Source: Myxococcales bacterium
GTDB lineage: Bacteria; Myxococcota; Myxococcia; Myxococcales; JAKAPL01
Direction: 5' to 3'
Length of the DNA: 34,116 nucleotides
NCBI GenBank assembly: GCA_021783235.1
Contig: JAJXUD010000052.1
Span: forward strand, 1 to 34,116
Shown here: positions 9,101 through 15,784 of the stretch, one piece after another
How the letters are laid out: every line of letters begins with the position of its first letter
How positions within the stretch are numbered: position 1 is the stretch's first letter
The notes under the pieces: model-generated
Told to the model about the DNA's origin: nothing
Database searches by the model: none
What the model saw: the letters and a program-made list of their open reading frames with translations, nothing else
Made by a program: the position numbers and the translations under genes

Positions 9101-9269
9101 GCAGAAGCCGCTCGCCGTCGTCGTCATCGGCGGCGCGCTCATGCTGGCGGTCCTCCCACGGCTCCTGCAGCCGTCGCTGCTGCTCCTGATGCACCGCAGG
9201 GAGCCTCGCTGGCGCCTTCCGCCGACCGAGACGCCCCACATCCCCGCCGTTCCCGTCCAGCACGCCTAG
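6156..9269 (+). CDS. Heavy-metal efflux RND transporter, CzcA/CusA family
   Basis: A 1037-residue inner-membrane proton-driven pump of the HME-RND family, predicted to export metal cations through the adaptor and channel encoded on either side. Length and layout are normal: an N-terminal transmembrane helix, a large periplasmic loop, six helices, a second large loop and a final bundle. The family-defining charged motif of helix 4 is DFGIIVDSTVIMMES. Its Asp393, Asp399 and Glu406 have the spacing of Asp402, Asp408 and Glu415 of CzcA, which are needed for proton coupling. Helix segments such as MVLVVLILLLFLSNVRAAL and TLVAMLGLLPAALSNAIGSQTQKPLA are also characteristic. Monovalent (Cu/Ag) versus divalent (Zn/Co/Ni/Cd) specificity is not settled. 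The gene starts 15 bp after the adaptor, with no obvious ribosome site, suggesting coupling. Confidence 0.93.
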   Translation: MIRKIVSFALGFPVWVAAFVALIVAGGLWAYQNLDIEAYPDPVPPRVEIITQPPGWSAEEVERYVTVPLETGLSGMLGLDVCRSISIFQLSDIKCYFKWDTDYRWDRQTLLDRLQLVTLPNGIQPGLSPDNPIGEIYRYVVKAPGYDLTDVKATEDWVLEKAFKQVPGVIDVASFGGQTKQYHVDVDPYRLKGHNLTLPPLVAALQNANQNVGGNILPLGEQAFDVRGLGLIRTTKDIEQVVVAEQKGVPVRIGDIADVKVGWATRLGIVGHDDDPDVVEGIVLMRRGGDTLKTLEGVRAKVEEIRSQHLLPPGMDISPYYDRTHLVHVTTHTVLHNLVEGMVLVVLILLLFLSNVRAALITALNIPLALLLAFLLMVLTGTPANLISLGAVDFGIIVDSTVIMMESCFHHLGHGTSGKASERVLAAASEVGMPMAFSTIIIGVAFLPLFTLTGVEGVIFSPMAHTYAFAIGGAIVLALTLTPNLARMLPVGRAEEDNFFTRGLHAVYDPLFRGAVRRPWRALLVGLLPLALCVLLLPLLGSEFMPKLEEGNFWIRATLPLSISLEQSAKYVGRMRQILREKPEVETVVSQLGRPDDGTDVAGFYNLEFFVPLKPFDDWPRGETKEHLTAVLSDEFAKEFPGVVFNFSQNIEDNVEEALSGVKGENTVKVVGPDLGVDEQIGRQITDVLSKVQGIQDLGLVPSLGQPNVEIVPNRALCARYGLNVGDVESVIQAAVGGQAVTQVFEGEQRFDLTVRWLQQYRADIPRLKEVLVGAPDGSQIPLGQIATFKEENGPALIYREGSRRYVPVKFSVRGRDLSSTIGEARQKIEGAVHLPYDVHLEWAGEINELQEATRRLAWIVPITLLLIALLVYASVRDWRDAAIVLFDIPIACSGGILLLLLTRIHFSISAAMGFISIFGIAIQDGLLVISYTQQSWREGLGLTEGILLASQRRLRPVLMTTLVAMLGLLPAALSNAIGSQTQKPLAVVVIGGALMLAVLPRLLQPSLLLLMHRREPRWRLPPTETPHIPAVPVQHA

Positions 9270-9285
9270 TCGACTGGGGCCGCCC

Positions 9286-10584
9286 GTGATCCAGCACGCC
9301 CTGACGCTCCTCCTCGCCCTCTCCGCTCCGCCGCCCGACCGACTGGAGTCGCCACGGCTGCCGAGCCCACTGACCCTCGAGGCGGCCGAGCGGATCTTCC
9401 TCGACCACGGGCTCGACCTGCTCGTCGCCGACGCGCAGGCTCGCGGAGCCGAGGGCGATCTCCGGGCGGCGGGGGCCCACCCGAACCCGGGCGGCAGCGT
9501 CGGCGCGCTCTACAGCTTCCCCTTGCCGCCCGACCAGGGCGGCGGGGCCCCTGCGGTCTGGGGCTGGACGGCCTCGCTCTCGGACAACGCCGCGATCGAG
9601 GACCAGCTCTCCGGAAAGCGCTCGCTCCGCATCGAGGCCGCCGCCCAGGCGCTCGCCGCCGCCAAGCTGTCGGCGAAGGATCTGCGGCGCACCGAGCTCA
9701 CGCAGCTCCGGCAGTCCTTCGCCCAGCTCCTCATGGCCGCGGAGAACGTGACGCTCGCGCAGGACGTCCAAGCGAGCTACGCGAAGACATACGGCCTGAA
9801 CCAGATCCGCTACCAGAAGGGCGACATCAGCGAGGCCGACCTCGCGAAGATCTCGACGGCCAAGCTCGAGGCCGACCAGACCGTCTCGCAGGCGAACCAG
9901 GGGCTCGCCTCCGCCAAGGCGGCCCTGGCCTTCCTCCTGGGCGTGCGCGATGCCGTCGCGAGCTTCGAGGCGGCCGGGAGTCTCGAGTACCACCCGCTCG
10001 CGGAGCTCGCCTCGAAGGGGCCGAACGATCTCGTCACCCTGGGGCTCGAGCGGCGGCCCGACTACCTCGCGGCGGTCGCCATGGCGAAGCAGGACGAGGC
10101 GCTCCTCTCGCAGGCGAAGCGACAGATCCTGCCCGACATCGCGGTCACCGCGACCTACCTGACGCAGTACACCCCGGCCTACGTGGTCACGCCGCCCTCG
10201 CTCGAGCTCGGCCTCTCTGGGAACCTGCCCGTGCTCTACCAGCAGCAGGGCGAGATCGAGCGGGCCGAGAGCAACCTCCTCGCCGCGCGGGCGACGGAGG
10301 CCAAGGCGCGGGCGGTCGTGGTCTCGGACGTCGCCCAGGCCTGGGCGGGCTACGTCGCGGCCCGCGAGATGGTCGAGCGGATGGAGCGCGATCTGCTGAA
10401 GGAGGCGAAGCTCTCGCGCGACCTCGAGCAGCTCATGTACACGAAGGGCGCCGCCTCGCTGCTCGACTTCCTGGATTCCGAGCGGACGTACCTCGCGACG
10501 AACCTCGAGTACCACCAGGATCTGGCGAGCTACTGGAGCGCCGTCTACGCGCTCGAAGAGGCCACCGCGACGCCGCTGCGGTAG
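9286..10584 (+). CDS. TolC/CusC-like outer-membrane efflux protein
   Basis: A 432-residue outer-membrane factor, third gene of the metal-efflux operon, starting with GTG 16 bp after the pump. The N-terminus is a short hydrophobic export signal (IQHALTLLLALSAPP). The body has the two-fold repeat of the family: long amphipathic helices such as SFAQLLMAAENVTLAQDVQASY and LEADQTVSQANQGLASAKAALAF alternate with strand segments. The second repeat contains ERRPDYLAAVAMAKQDEALLSQAKRQILPDI and ends in GAASLLDFLDSERTYLATNLEYHQ, a typical closing motif. It should form the channel through which the pump discharges. It ends only two bases before the stop of the convergent barrel gene. Confidence 0.9.
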   Translation: MIQHALTLLLALSAPPPDRLESPRLPSPLTLEAAERIFLDHGLDLLVADAQARGAEGDLRAAGAHPNPGGSVGALYSFPLPPDQGGGAPAVWGWTASLSDNAAIEDQLSGKRSLRIEAAAQALAAAKLSAKDLRRTELTQLRQSFAQLLMAAENVTLAQDVQASYAKTYGLNQIRYQKGDISEADLAKISTAKLEADQTVSQANQGLASAKAALAFLLGVRDAVASFEAAGSLEYHPLAELASKGPNDLVTLGLERRPDYLAAVAMAKQDEALLSQAKRQILPDIAVTATYLTQYTPAYVVTPPSLELGLSGNLPVLYQQQGEIERAESNLLAARATEAKARAVVVSDVAQAWAGYVAAREMVERMERDLLKEAKLSRDLEQLMYTKGAASLLDFLDSERTYLATNLEYHQDLASYWSAVYALEEATATPLR

Positions 10585-10586
10585 CG

Positions 10587-11390
10587 CTAGAACGCGAAGT
10601 CGAGGCCGAACTCGAAGTAGCGGGCCGACAGATCGATCACCGGGATCGGAGCCGCGCCGCCCGTCCGGATGGCGTGAATCACGTTGCCGGGTCCGTTCTC
10701 GATGATCTGATCGGTGTAGGCGAGCACGAAGCTCGTGCGGGCGATGCCGAGGTCGTCGTAGATGTCGTGCGCGAGATCCGGATCGATCCAGTCGAGCACC
10801 AGCGCGAGGCCGACCGTCCCCTCGACCCCGGTGGTCAGGCCCAGCGCCGGCATGTCCGCCTGGGAGGCGGGCGGCAAGAACGAGATCTGGCCGCTCTGCA
10901 TGGCGTTCCAGTAGACCACCCAGTCGAGGCCGCCCCGCACGAAGGGGACGATCGGGACGCCCTGCGGCACGAATGGATCGAAGCGGTAGGTCGCGAGGAG
11001 CTTGAGGGGCAGGACGTGGAAGCTCGAGGTGGCGCCGCCCTGCTCGAGGGTGGCCGCGGAGATTCCATGGCCGTAGAACTCGGCGTAGCCGATCGACCCG
11101 CCGACCGCGAGCGAGCCGAAGCCCTGCCAGAGGTCGCGGTCCACCTCGAGTTGGGAGAGCAGCCGATGCTTCGAGCCGTAGATCGCCTTGAACGGGCTGC
11201 TCGACTTCGGCACGCCCCCGGCCGTGTAGCCCACCGGTCCGACGCCGGGGGTCTCGTCGGCGTCCGGGTAATAGACCGTGCTGAAGCGGAACTCCGCGTT
11301 CCATTCGTGCGGGCGGTCGGGGGTCTCGGCCCGCGCCCGCGCCGCGAGGCCCCCGAGGAGCGCGAGCGTCACGAGGGAGATCCGCCTCAA
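10587..11390 (-). CDS. Outer-membrane beta-barrel protein, MXAN_2562-like
   Basis: A 267-residue protein with a Sec signal peptide (MRRISLVTLALLGGLAARARA) and alternating amphipathic strands ending in an aromatic C-terminus (ARYFEFGLDFAF), the usual signature of an outer-membrane barrel. From memory it resembles the MXAN_2562 family, encoded beside the MYXO-CTERM partner family in Myxococcus; this was not checked by search. The start is taken as TTG at 11388-11390, overlapping the upstream stop as TTGA, because it gives a perfect signal peptide. A partner relation with the preceding gene is inferred from the coupling. Function is unknown; GGLDWVVYWNAM and DWIDPDLAHDIYDDLGI are possible landmarks for a search. 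Confidence 0.78.
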   Translation of the reverse strand: MRRISLVTLALLGGLAARARAETPDRPHEWNAEFRFSTVYYPDADETPGVGPVGYTAGGVPKSSSPFKAIYGSKHRLLSQLEVDRDLWQGFGSLAVGGSIGYAEFYGHGISAATLEQGGATSSFHVLPLKLLATYRFDPFVPQGVPIVPFVRGGLDWVVYWNAMQSGQISFLPPASQADMPALGLTTGVEGTVGLALVLDWIDPDLAHDIYDDLGIARTSFVLAYTDQIIENGPGNVIHAIRTGGAAPIPVIDLSARYFEFGLDFAF

Positions 11391-12424
11391 CGGCTCCTCC
11401 GCCGCCGCAAGAAGAGCAGCCCCGCGAGCGCGAGCGCGAGCGGCGGCAGCCCGCCCGAGGCGGAGGCGCAGTGGAACCCACCCGGGTCCTGCAGTCCCGC
11501 CTGGTGGGCGAGCCGCCAGTAGTCCAGCACCTCGATCGGCGAGGCGGCCACGGGCTGGCTGTAGTCACCCGGGGTGCCGTCGACGTAGAAGGCGCGAGCG
11601 GAGAGATCGTAGCAGGTCTCGTTCTCGAGGTTCGAGAGCATCGCCGAGGTGACTCCGGCCGGGGCCTGCTGGGTCGCCCCGGACCAGTTCGAGGGGTCTC
11701 CGGGATCGCCGGGCGAGCCCGTGGGCCCGCCGTCCGCGCCGAAGTTCTCGTAGAGGGCGCCACCCGCGATTCCGCCGTCGCAGCCGCCGAAGGTGTCCTT
11801 CTGCGTGTAGACGAGGAAGTGGTCCGGGGTGATGCCGTTCGAGACGAACGACCAGTCCATCGAGAGCTGGCCGTCTCCGGCCGTCGCTGTGACGTCGGCG
11901 GGCGCGGGCGGTGGCCGCATGTCGTAGATGAGCTGCATGTACCAAGGGGGCGTCGACGGGTAATAGACCGAGCCGACGTTCGGAAGGGCGACGCAGAGGT
12001 AGAGGGTACCGTTCGGCTCCGAGGGATCGTCGCACGGGTCGGACAGGCCGGTGGCCTCGGAGACGACCTGCTCGCCGTTGACGTTCACGACGTACTCGAG
12101 CTGGGTGTCCACGTAGCCGAGGGTCAGGTTGAACGTGGCGCCGCCGTCGGGGGTGCCGCAGGAAGAGTCGGTGGCCCAGAAGGCCGTCGCCCCCACGTCG
12201 GCCTCGGGGATTCCAAGCTGAACGCCGTTCACGCCCGGGGTCACGCTGCCGGTCAACGCCTCGCGGCAGCCAGCCTTGGTCACGTAGAGCGGCGGGGCCG
12301 ATCCGCTCGGCCACTGGGTCGGGTTCTGATCGACGGTCACGGTCAGCGTCGAGTAGCCGTACTGCGCCCGCGCCACACCGGCGAAGAGCGGTAGCACCCC
12401 CAGCAGGAGCCACTTCACGCGCAT
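11387..12424 (-). CDS. MYXO-CTERM-anchored fibronectin-like surface protein, MXAN_2561-like
   Basis: A 345-residue exported protein. It has a signal peptide (MRVKWLLLGVLPLFAGVARA), a Cys-rich extracellular body, a fibronectin-type-III-like segment (PPPAPADVTATAGDGQLSMDW onwards) and a tail with a Cys, a Gly-Gly, the hydrophobic stretch PLALALAGLLFL and RRRRSR. This tail is the MYXO-CTERM sorting signal, which in myxobacteria is thought to be cut near the Cys and lipid-anchored at the cell surface. The motif DYWRLAHQAGLQDPGGFHC just before the tail is typical of the family I recall as MXAN_2561. The gene is first in a two-gene operon with the barrel protein, overlapping it by 4 bp. The ATG lies 8 nt after an element shared with the phosphoesterase gene. 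Confidence 0.82.
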   Translation of the reverse strand: MRVKWLLLGVLPLFAGVARAQYGYSTLTVTVDQNPTQWPSGSAPPLYVTKAGCREALTGSVTPGVNGVQLGIPEADVGATAFWATDSSCGTPDGGATFNLTLGYVDTQLEYVVNVNGEQVVSEATGLSDPCDDPSEPNGTLYLCVALPNVGSVYYPSTPPWYMQLIYDMRPPPAPADVTATAGDGQLSMDWSFVSNGITPDHFLVYTQKDTFGGCDGGIAGGALYENFGADGGPTGSPGDPGDPSNWSGATQQAPAGVTSAMLSNLENETCYDLSARAFYVDGTPGDYSQPVAASPIEVLDYWRLAHQAGLQDPGGFHCASASGGLPPLALALAGLLFLRRRRSR

Positions 12425-12432
12425 GGGGTGGG

Positions 12433-12443
12433 ACTGTAGCAAA
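12433..12443 (-). promoter_or_regulatory. Shared 11-bp element (TTTGCTACAGT), possible extended -10
   Basis: On the minus strand TTTGCTACAGT ends exactly 8 nt before the ATG of the MYXO-CTERM gene. TGC-TACAGT fits an extended -10 promoter (TGn plus four of six -10 bases), which would start transcription at or just before the ATG and give a leaderless or nearly leaderless mRNA. The identical 11-mer with identical spacing precedes the phosphoesterase gene at 30733. No convincing -35 is seen. Confidence 0.45.
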
Positions 12444-12559
12444 CGAGAGGCCACGGGGCGACCGCTCGTTCCTGCCTTTTGACGGCGGGTTCCGGCCACG
12501 GTCGGCCTCGCTCGGCCGCGACTATTTGTCAGGGGACCAGCCGCCGGGCGAGCGGCCGA

Positions 12560-12572
12560 TGCCAAATTGGCA
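12560..12572. promoter_or_regulatory. Perfect 13-bp palindrome in a 180-bp intergenic gap
   Basis: TGCCAAATTGGCA is a perfect inverted repeat around a central base. It lies between the Asd-like gene's stop (12605) and the MYXO-CTERM gene's start (12424), about 135 bp upstream of the latter. It could be an operator for the MYXO-CTERM/barrel operon. The rest of the gap shows no gene. Confidence 0.25.
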
Positions 12573-12604
12573 CGCCGGGCCGAGGTTCGAGCCTCCAGGC
12601 GGAA

Positions 12605-13624
12605 TCAGAGCAGCAGGAGGGCGGCCTCGACGGCCGCCCTCCCGAGCAGCCGGGCCGGATCCGCCGCCGCCACGAGTTGAAGGTGGCGCGGGGCGTCGCT
12701 GCGGATCCGTCCGACCTGGACCGCGGCGTCCCCCGTCGCGAGCGAGGGCATGGGATAGACGTGGCTCGACGGGTCGTCCAGGAGCTGGAGCCCGGGCCCT
12801 CCTCGCGCGAGCTCGCGCGCCTCGGCCGGCCCGAGTTCGCGCTCGAGCGTCAGCGAGAGGACGGCGAGCAGCCCGAAGAAAAGGGGCGCCCGGAGCGCCG
12901 TGGAGGCGATCGCGAGCCCGGGACTCCCGAGCAGCCGTCGAAGCTCGGCCGCGAACGAGAGCTCGCTCCGGTCGTCGGCCCCCTCGAAGCCCATGACCTC
13001 CGGGATGACGTTGAACGCGATCCGGTGGGGGAAGCGCCGCGCCCGGATCCGCCGCGACCCGAGCAGCCCACCGGTCTGGCGGGAGAGCTCGCGGACGCCG
13101 CGGGAGCCCGCGCCGCTCGCCGGAATGACGAGCGTGGCCTCGACCCGCTCGATCCGGGCCTTCGCCCAGAGCGGCCCCAGGGCGCGGGCCACGACGAGCG
13201 CCGGCGCCCCCGGAATCGAGACGTGGCGCGGCCCGCTCGCGCCGGCGGGCCTCAGCAGGGCGACCTCCGGGTCGAGCCGGTGGGCCGCGGAGAGATCGAC
13301 CACCGAGGCGCCGGCCGCGAGGGCTCCCGGAATCCAGCGGCCGGCCCGCGCGGCGCCGGGGGCGAAGATGGCGGCGGAGACGCCCGCGAACGAGCCCTCG
13401 CCCAGCCTCGCGACCTCGAGCTCCCCGCCGCGGAAGGGCTGCTCGCGACCGGGCTTCTCCGAGAGCAGCCGGAGCTCCAGCGCGCGCGGAGCCAGCTCCT
13501 CGATCGCGTCGAGGATCTCCCGGCCGAGCAGGCTCTCGGCGCCGATCACCGCGAGCGCCCGCGCTCCCGCTCGCGCGGGGACCAGCTTCGACGCGCCTAC
13601 CGCGTGTTCGAGGGGCTCGGCCAT
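12605..13624 (-). CDS. Catalytically dead aspartate-semialdehyde dehydrogenase homologue (USG-1-like)
   Basis: A 339-residue protein with the fold signatures of the Asd family: an N-terminal Rossmann half (ALAVIGAESLLGREI), ASVVDLSAAHRLD, a dimerisation half with PASGAGSRGVRELSRQT, FPHRIAFNVIPEVMGFEG and YPMP..VQVGRIRSD near the end. The catalytic residues are missing. The PNC motif reads PGA (Cys to Ala140 in a gap-free 15-residue comparison), the Gln of the YQAVSG motif is Ile, and the His of NGHS is Leu. It therefore cannot use the normal thioacyl mechanism and resembles the E. coli USG-1 type of non-catalytic Asd paralogue. The ATG at 13624 is divergent from rsmB, only 31 bp apart. A structural or regulatory role is inferred only. 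Confidence 0.8.
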   Translation of the reverse strand: MAEPLEHAVGASKLVPARAGARALAVIGAESLLGREILDAIEELAPRALELRLLSEKPGREQPFRGGELEVARLGEGSFAGVSAAIFAPGAARAGRWIPGALAAGASVVDLSAAHRLDPEVALLRPAGASGPRHVSIPGAPALVVARALGPLWAKARIERVEATLVIPASGAGSRGVRELSRQTGGLLGSRRIRARRFPHRIAFNVIPEVMGFEGADDRSELSFAAELRRLLGSPGLAIASTALRAPLFFGLLAVLSLTLERELGPAEARELARGGPGLQLLDDPSSHVYPMPSLATGDAAVQVGRIRSDAPRHLQLVAAADPARLLGRAAVEAALLLL

Positions 13625-13655
13625 CGAAGACAGGCTATGGTATGGCGAGCCGATC

Positions 13656-15053
13656 GTGAAAGAGAAATCGCAGCGCGCCCCGCGCCCGAACAGCGGCCTC
13701 TCGTCGAAGCTGCGCCCCGACCGCGTCCACTCCGCCACGCTGGAGGTCCTCGCGATCGTGCGCGAGGAGGGGCGCCTCGCCGACCGGGCGCTCTCGCACG
13801 TGCTGCGGCGGGAGCAGAGCCTCTGGAGCGCGGAGCGCCGCGCCGTCGCCGAGCGCGTCTATGGTCTGCTGCGCAACGAGCGGCTGGTCGAGCGGGTCGC
13901 CGGAGCCACGCTCGGCTCCGGGCGCCTCGCGACGTTCTCCTCCAGCGAGGCCGACGCCGTGCGGCTCGCGGTCTGGGCGAGCCTCGTGGGCGCGCCGCCC
14001 CCGCCCGGCCTCGCGCCATCCCTCCGGCGTGCCGTCGAGGCCGCCGGGGCGGTCCGGGACGAGCTCCTCGCGGCGCTCGAACCGCTCGAGCGGCTGTCGC
14101 TGTCGTTCTCGCTGCCAGACTGGCTCGTCCGCCGCCTCGCCCTTCGGCTCGGAGAGCCCGAGTGCGCGAAGCTCTGCGACGCGCTCAACCGCCGCGCCCC
14201 GCTCACGCTGCGCGCAAACCTCCTGCGCGGCAGCCGAGAGGAGCTGCTCAGCGCGCTCGCGGCCGAGGGGGCGATGGCGACGGCCACGCGCCACTCGCCC
14301 TGGGGCACGGCCCTCGACGCCCGCACGAACGCCTTCGGCCTCCAGTCGTTCCGCCGGGGCCTCTTCGAGGTCCAGGACGAGGGGAGTCAGCTCCTGGCGC
14401 TGCTCTGCGGCGATCCGCCCGGCCGGCTCGTGGTCGACGCCTGCGCCGGCGCCGGCGGGAAGACGCTCGCGCTCGCGGCGTCGATGCGAAACCGCGGCGA
14501 GCTCTGGGCGCTGGATGCCCGCGCCGACCGGCTCGAGCTCCTCCGGCCGCGCGCCCGCCGCGCCGGAGCTCAGAACGTCCGCCTGCTGGCGATCCCCGAC
14601 GAGGGGCCCCTCCCCCCCGCGCTCGATCGGATCGCGGGCCGCGCGGACGTGGTCCTCGTCGACGCCCCGTGCAGCGGCATCGGGGCGCTCCGGCGCAACC
14701 CGGACGCCCGGCGGCGCCTGACCGAGGAGTCGGTCAGCGAGCACGCCCGGCGCCAGCTCTCGATCCTCATCCGCGCCGCGCGCCTCGTGCGGCCCGGGGG
14801 CCGGCTCGTCTACGCGACCTGCAGCCTCCTCTGGGAAGAGAACGAGGAGGTCGTGGAGCGCTTCCTCGCCCGCGGCGGCTTCGTCTCCGTCCCCTGGCAG
14901 GAGCTGCTCCCTTCGCCGCTCGCCCAGTCGCTCGCCGGCGACCTCGAGGGCGGACCGGAGGCGCTCCGCTCTCCGCTCGGGCTGCGCCTCTGGCCGCAGC
15001 GGCACGGCACGGACGGCTTCTTCGGCGCCGCCCTGCGCCGCGCTCCTCAGTGA
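13656..15053 (+). CDS. rsmB: 16S rRNA m5C967 methyltransferase RsmB
   Basis: A 465-residue RNA methyltransferase that should transfer a methyl group from SAM to C5 of cytosine 967 (E. coli numbering) of 16S rRNA. The N-terminal part is a NusB-like RNA-binding domain (SATLEVLAIVREEGRLADRALSHVL onwards). The SAM-binding loop is DACAGAGGKT (261-270). The two Rcmt cysteines are Cys339 in DAPCSGIGALRRNPD and Cys389 in YATCSLLWEENEE. Their spacing of 50 residues equals that of Cys325 and Cys375 in E. coli RsmB. The C-terminal RLWPQRHGTDGFFGA is typical. The only reasonable start is the GTG at 13656, without a clear ribosome site. Its stop overlaps the convergent next gene by 7 bp. Confidence 0.9.
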   Translation: MKEKSQRAPRPNSGLSSKLRPDRVHSATLEVLAIVREEGRLADRALSHVLRREQSLWSAERRAVAERVYGLLRNERLVERVAGATLGSGRLATFSSSEADAVRLAVWASLVGAPPPPGLAPSLRRAVEAAGAVRDELLAALEPLERLSLSFSLPDWLVRRLALRLGEPECAKLCDALNRRAPLTLRANLLRGSREELLSALAAEGAMATATRHSPWGTALDARTNAFGLQSFRRGLFEVQDEGSQLLALLCGDPPGRLVVDACAGAGGKTLALAASMRNRGELWALDARADRLELLRPRARRAGAQNVRLLAIPDEGPLPPALDRIAGRADVVLVDAPCSGIGALRRNPDARRRLTEESVSEHARRQLSILIRAARLVRPGGRLVYATCSLLWEENEEVVERFLARGGFVSVPWQELLPSPLAQSLAGDLEGGPEALRSPLGLRLWPQRHGTDGFFGAALRRAPQ

Positions 15054-15784
15054 ACGTAGATGTAGGTGACCTCGGTGGCGTTGCCGATGGGGAGCACCGT
15101 CACCTGCAGCCCCTCGGCTCCGCGGGCGTAGCGGAGCCCCTCCCCGAGCTCAGCGGGGCCCTGCTTCGCCTGCGTCCAGCCCTGGGCCGCCAGCCCACTT
15201 TGGATGAAGTCGAGGACCTCGGCCGGGTTGCCCTTGGCCGAGAAGCTGATGGTGCTGCTGCTCCTCGGCCCGTCCTGAGCGTCGGTGCGGAAGACGCCGT
15301 CGGTCTTCGGGAAGACGGGCAGCCCCGCCGGCATCTTCTGGTCGCCGGCGAGCGCGTTCTCGGTGAGCCCCTTCCCCGGAGCGATGCTCAGCACGACCCG
15401 GGTCGGCCCGCCGGCCCCCGGCATCACGAGAACGGTCTTCTGCAGGCCGCTCACGGGATCGAAGGCGGTCACGCCGGTCAACGGGATCTGCTTGGGCGGC
15501 GGCGGGACGAAGAGCTGCTCCCGCTTGAACTCGGCGCGGTAGAACGCGACCACCTTCTCCGGCGGGTCGTCCGTCTGGAAGCCGGCCATCTGCAGCTTCG
15601 CGTCGCCCAAGGTCACCTGATCGGCGATCTGGTAGGGGAGCGCGCCCGGGTACTCGTCGAAGTGGCCGAGGACCGCCCAGAGGCCGGCGGCGTCCTGCGG
15701 CGGCGACGCCACTCCGCCGTCGGTCCTGGCCGCCGCCGATCCCGAGCAGAGCGCGAGCAGCGCGCTAGCGGCCCAGGTAACGAT
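15047..15784 (-). CDS. Exported protein of unknown function with two similar modules
   Basis: About 237-245 residues; not assigned to a named family. The N-terminus (VTWAASALLALCSGSAAA) looks like an export signal, possibly a lipobox at LALC. Two modules follow. The first contains FQTDDPPEKVVAFYRAEF and a strand pair with VVLSIAPG. The second contains LPVFPKTDGVFR, ISFSAKGNPAEVLDFIQSG, QGW and TEVTYIYVH. Both share the layout of a strand, a pro-x-EVV/EVL helix and then paired strands, so an internal duplication is likely. There is no ATG, GTG or TTG near the N-terminus. The given end uses an ATC at 15782-15784; a CTG at 15760 is the other option. The gene overlaps the end of the preceding TadE-like gene and is the last of that operon, so translation is probably coupled. 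Confidence 0.65.
   Translation of the reverse strand: MVTWAASALLALCSGSAAARTDGGVASPPQDAAGLWAVLGHFDEYPGALPYQIADQVTLGDAKLQMAGFQTDDPPEKVVAFYRAEFKREQLFVPPPPKQIPLTGVTAFDPVSGLQKTVLVMPGAGGPTRVVLSIAPGKGLTENALAGDQKMPAGLPVFPKTDGVFRTDAQDGPRSSSTISFSAKGNPAEVLDFIQSGLAAQGWTQAKQGPAELGEGLRYARGAEGLQVTVLPIGNATEVTYIYVH

Noticed and set aside
12566-12590. Sigma-54 promoter beginning TTGGCACG
   Set aside because: The -24 half matches well but the required TTGCA -12 half is absent at the correct distance.
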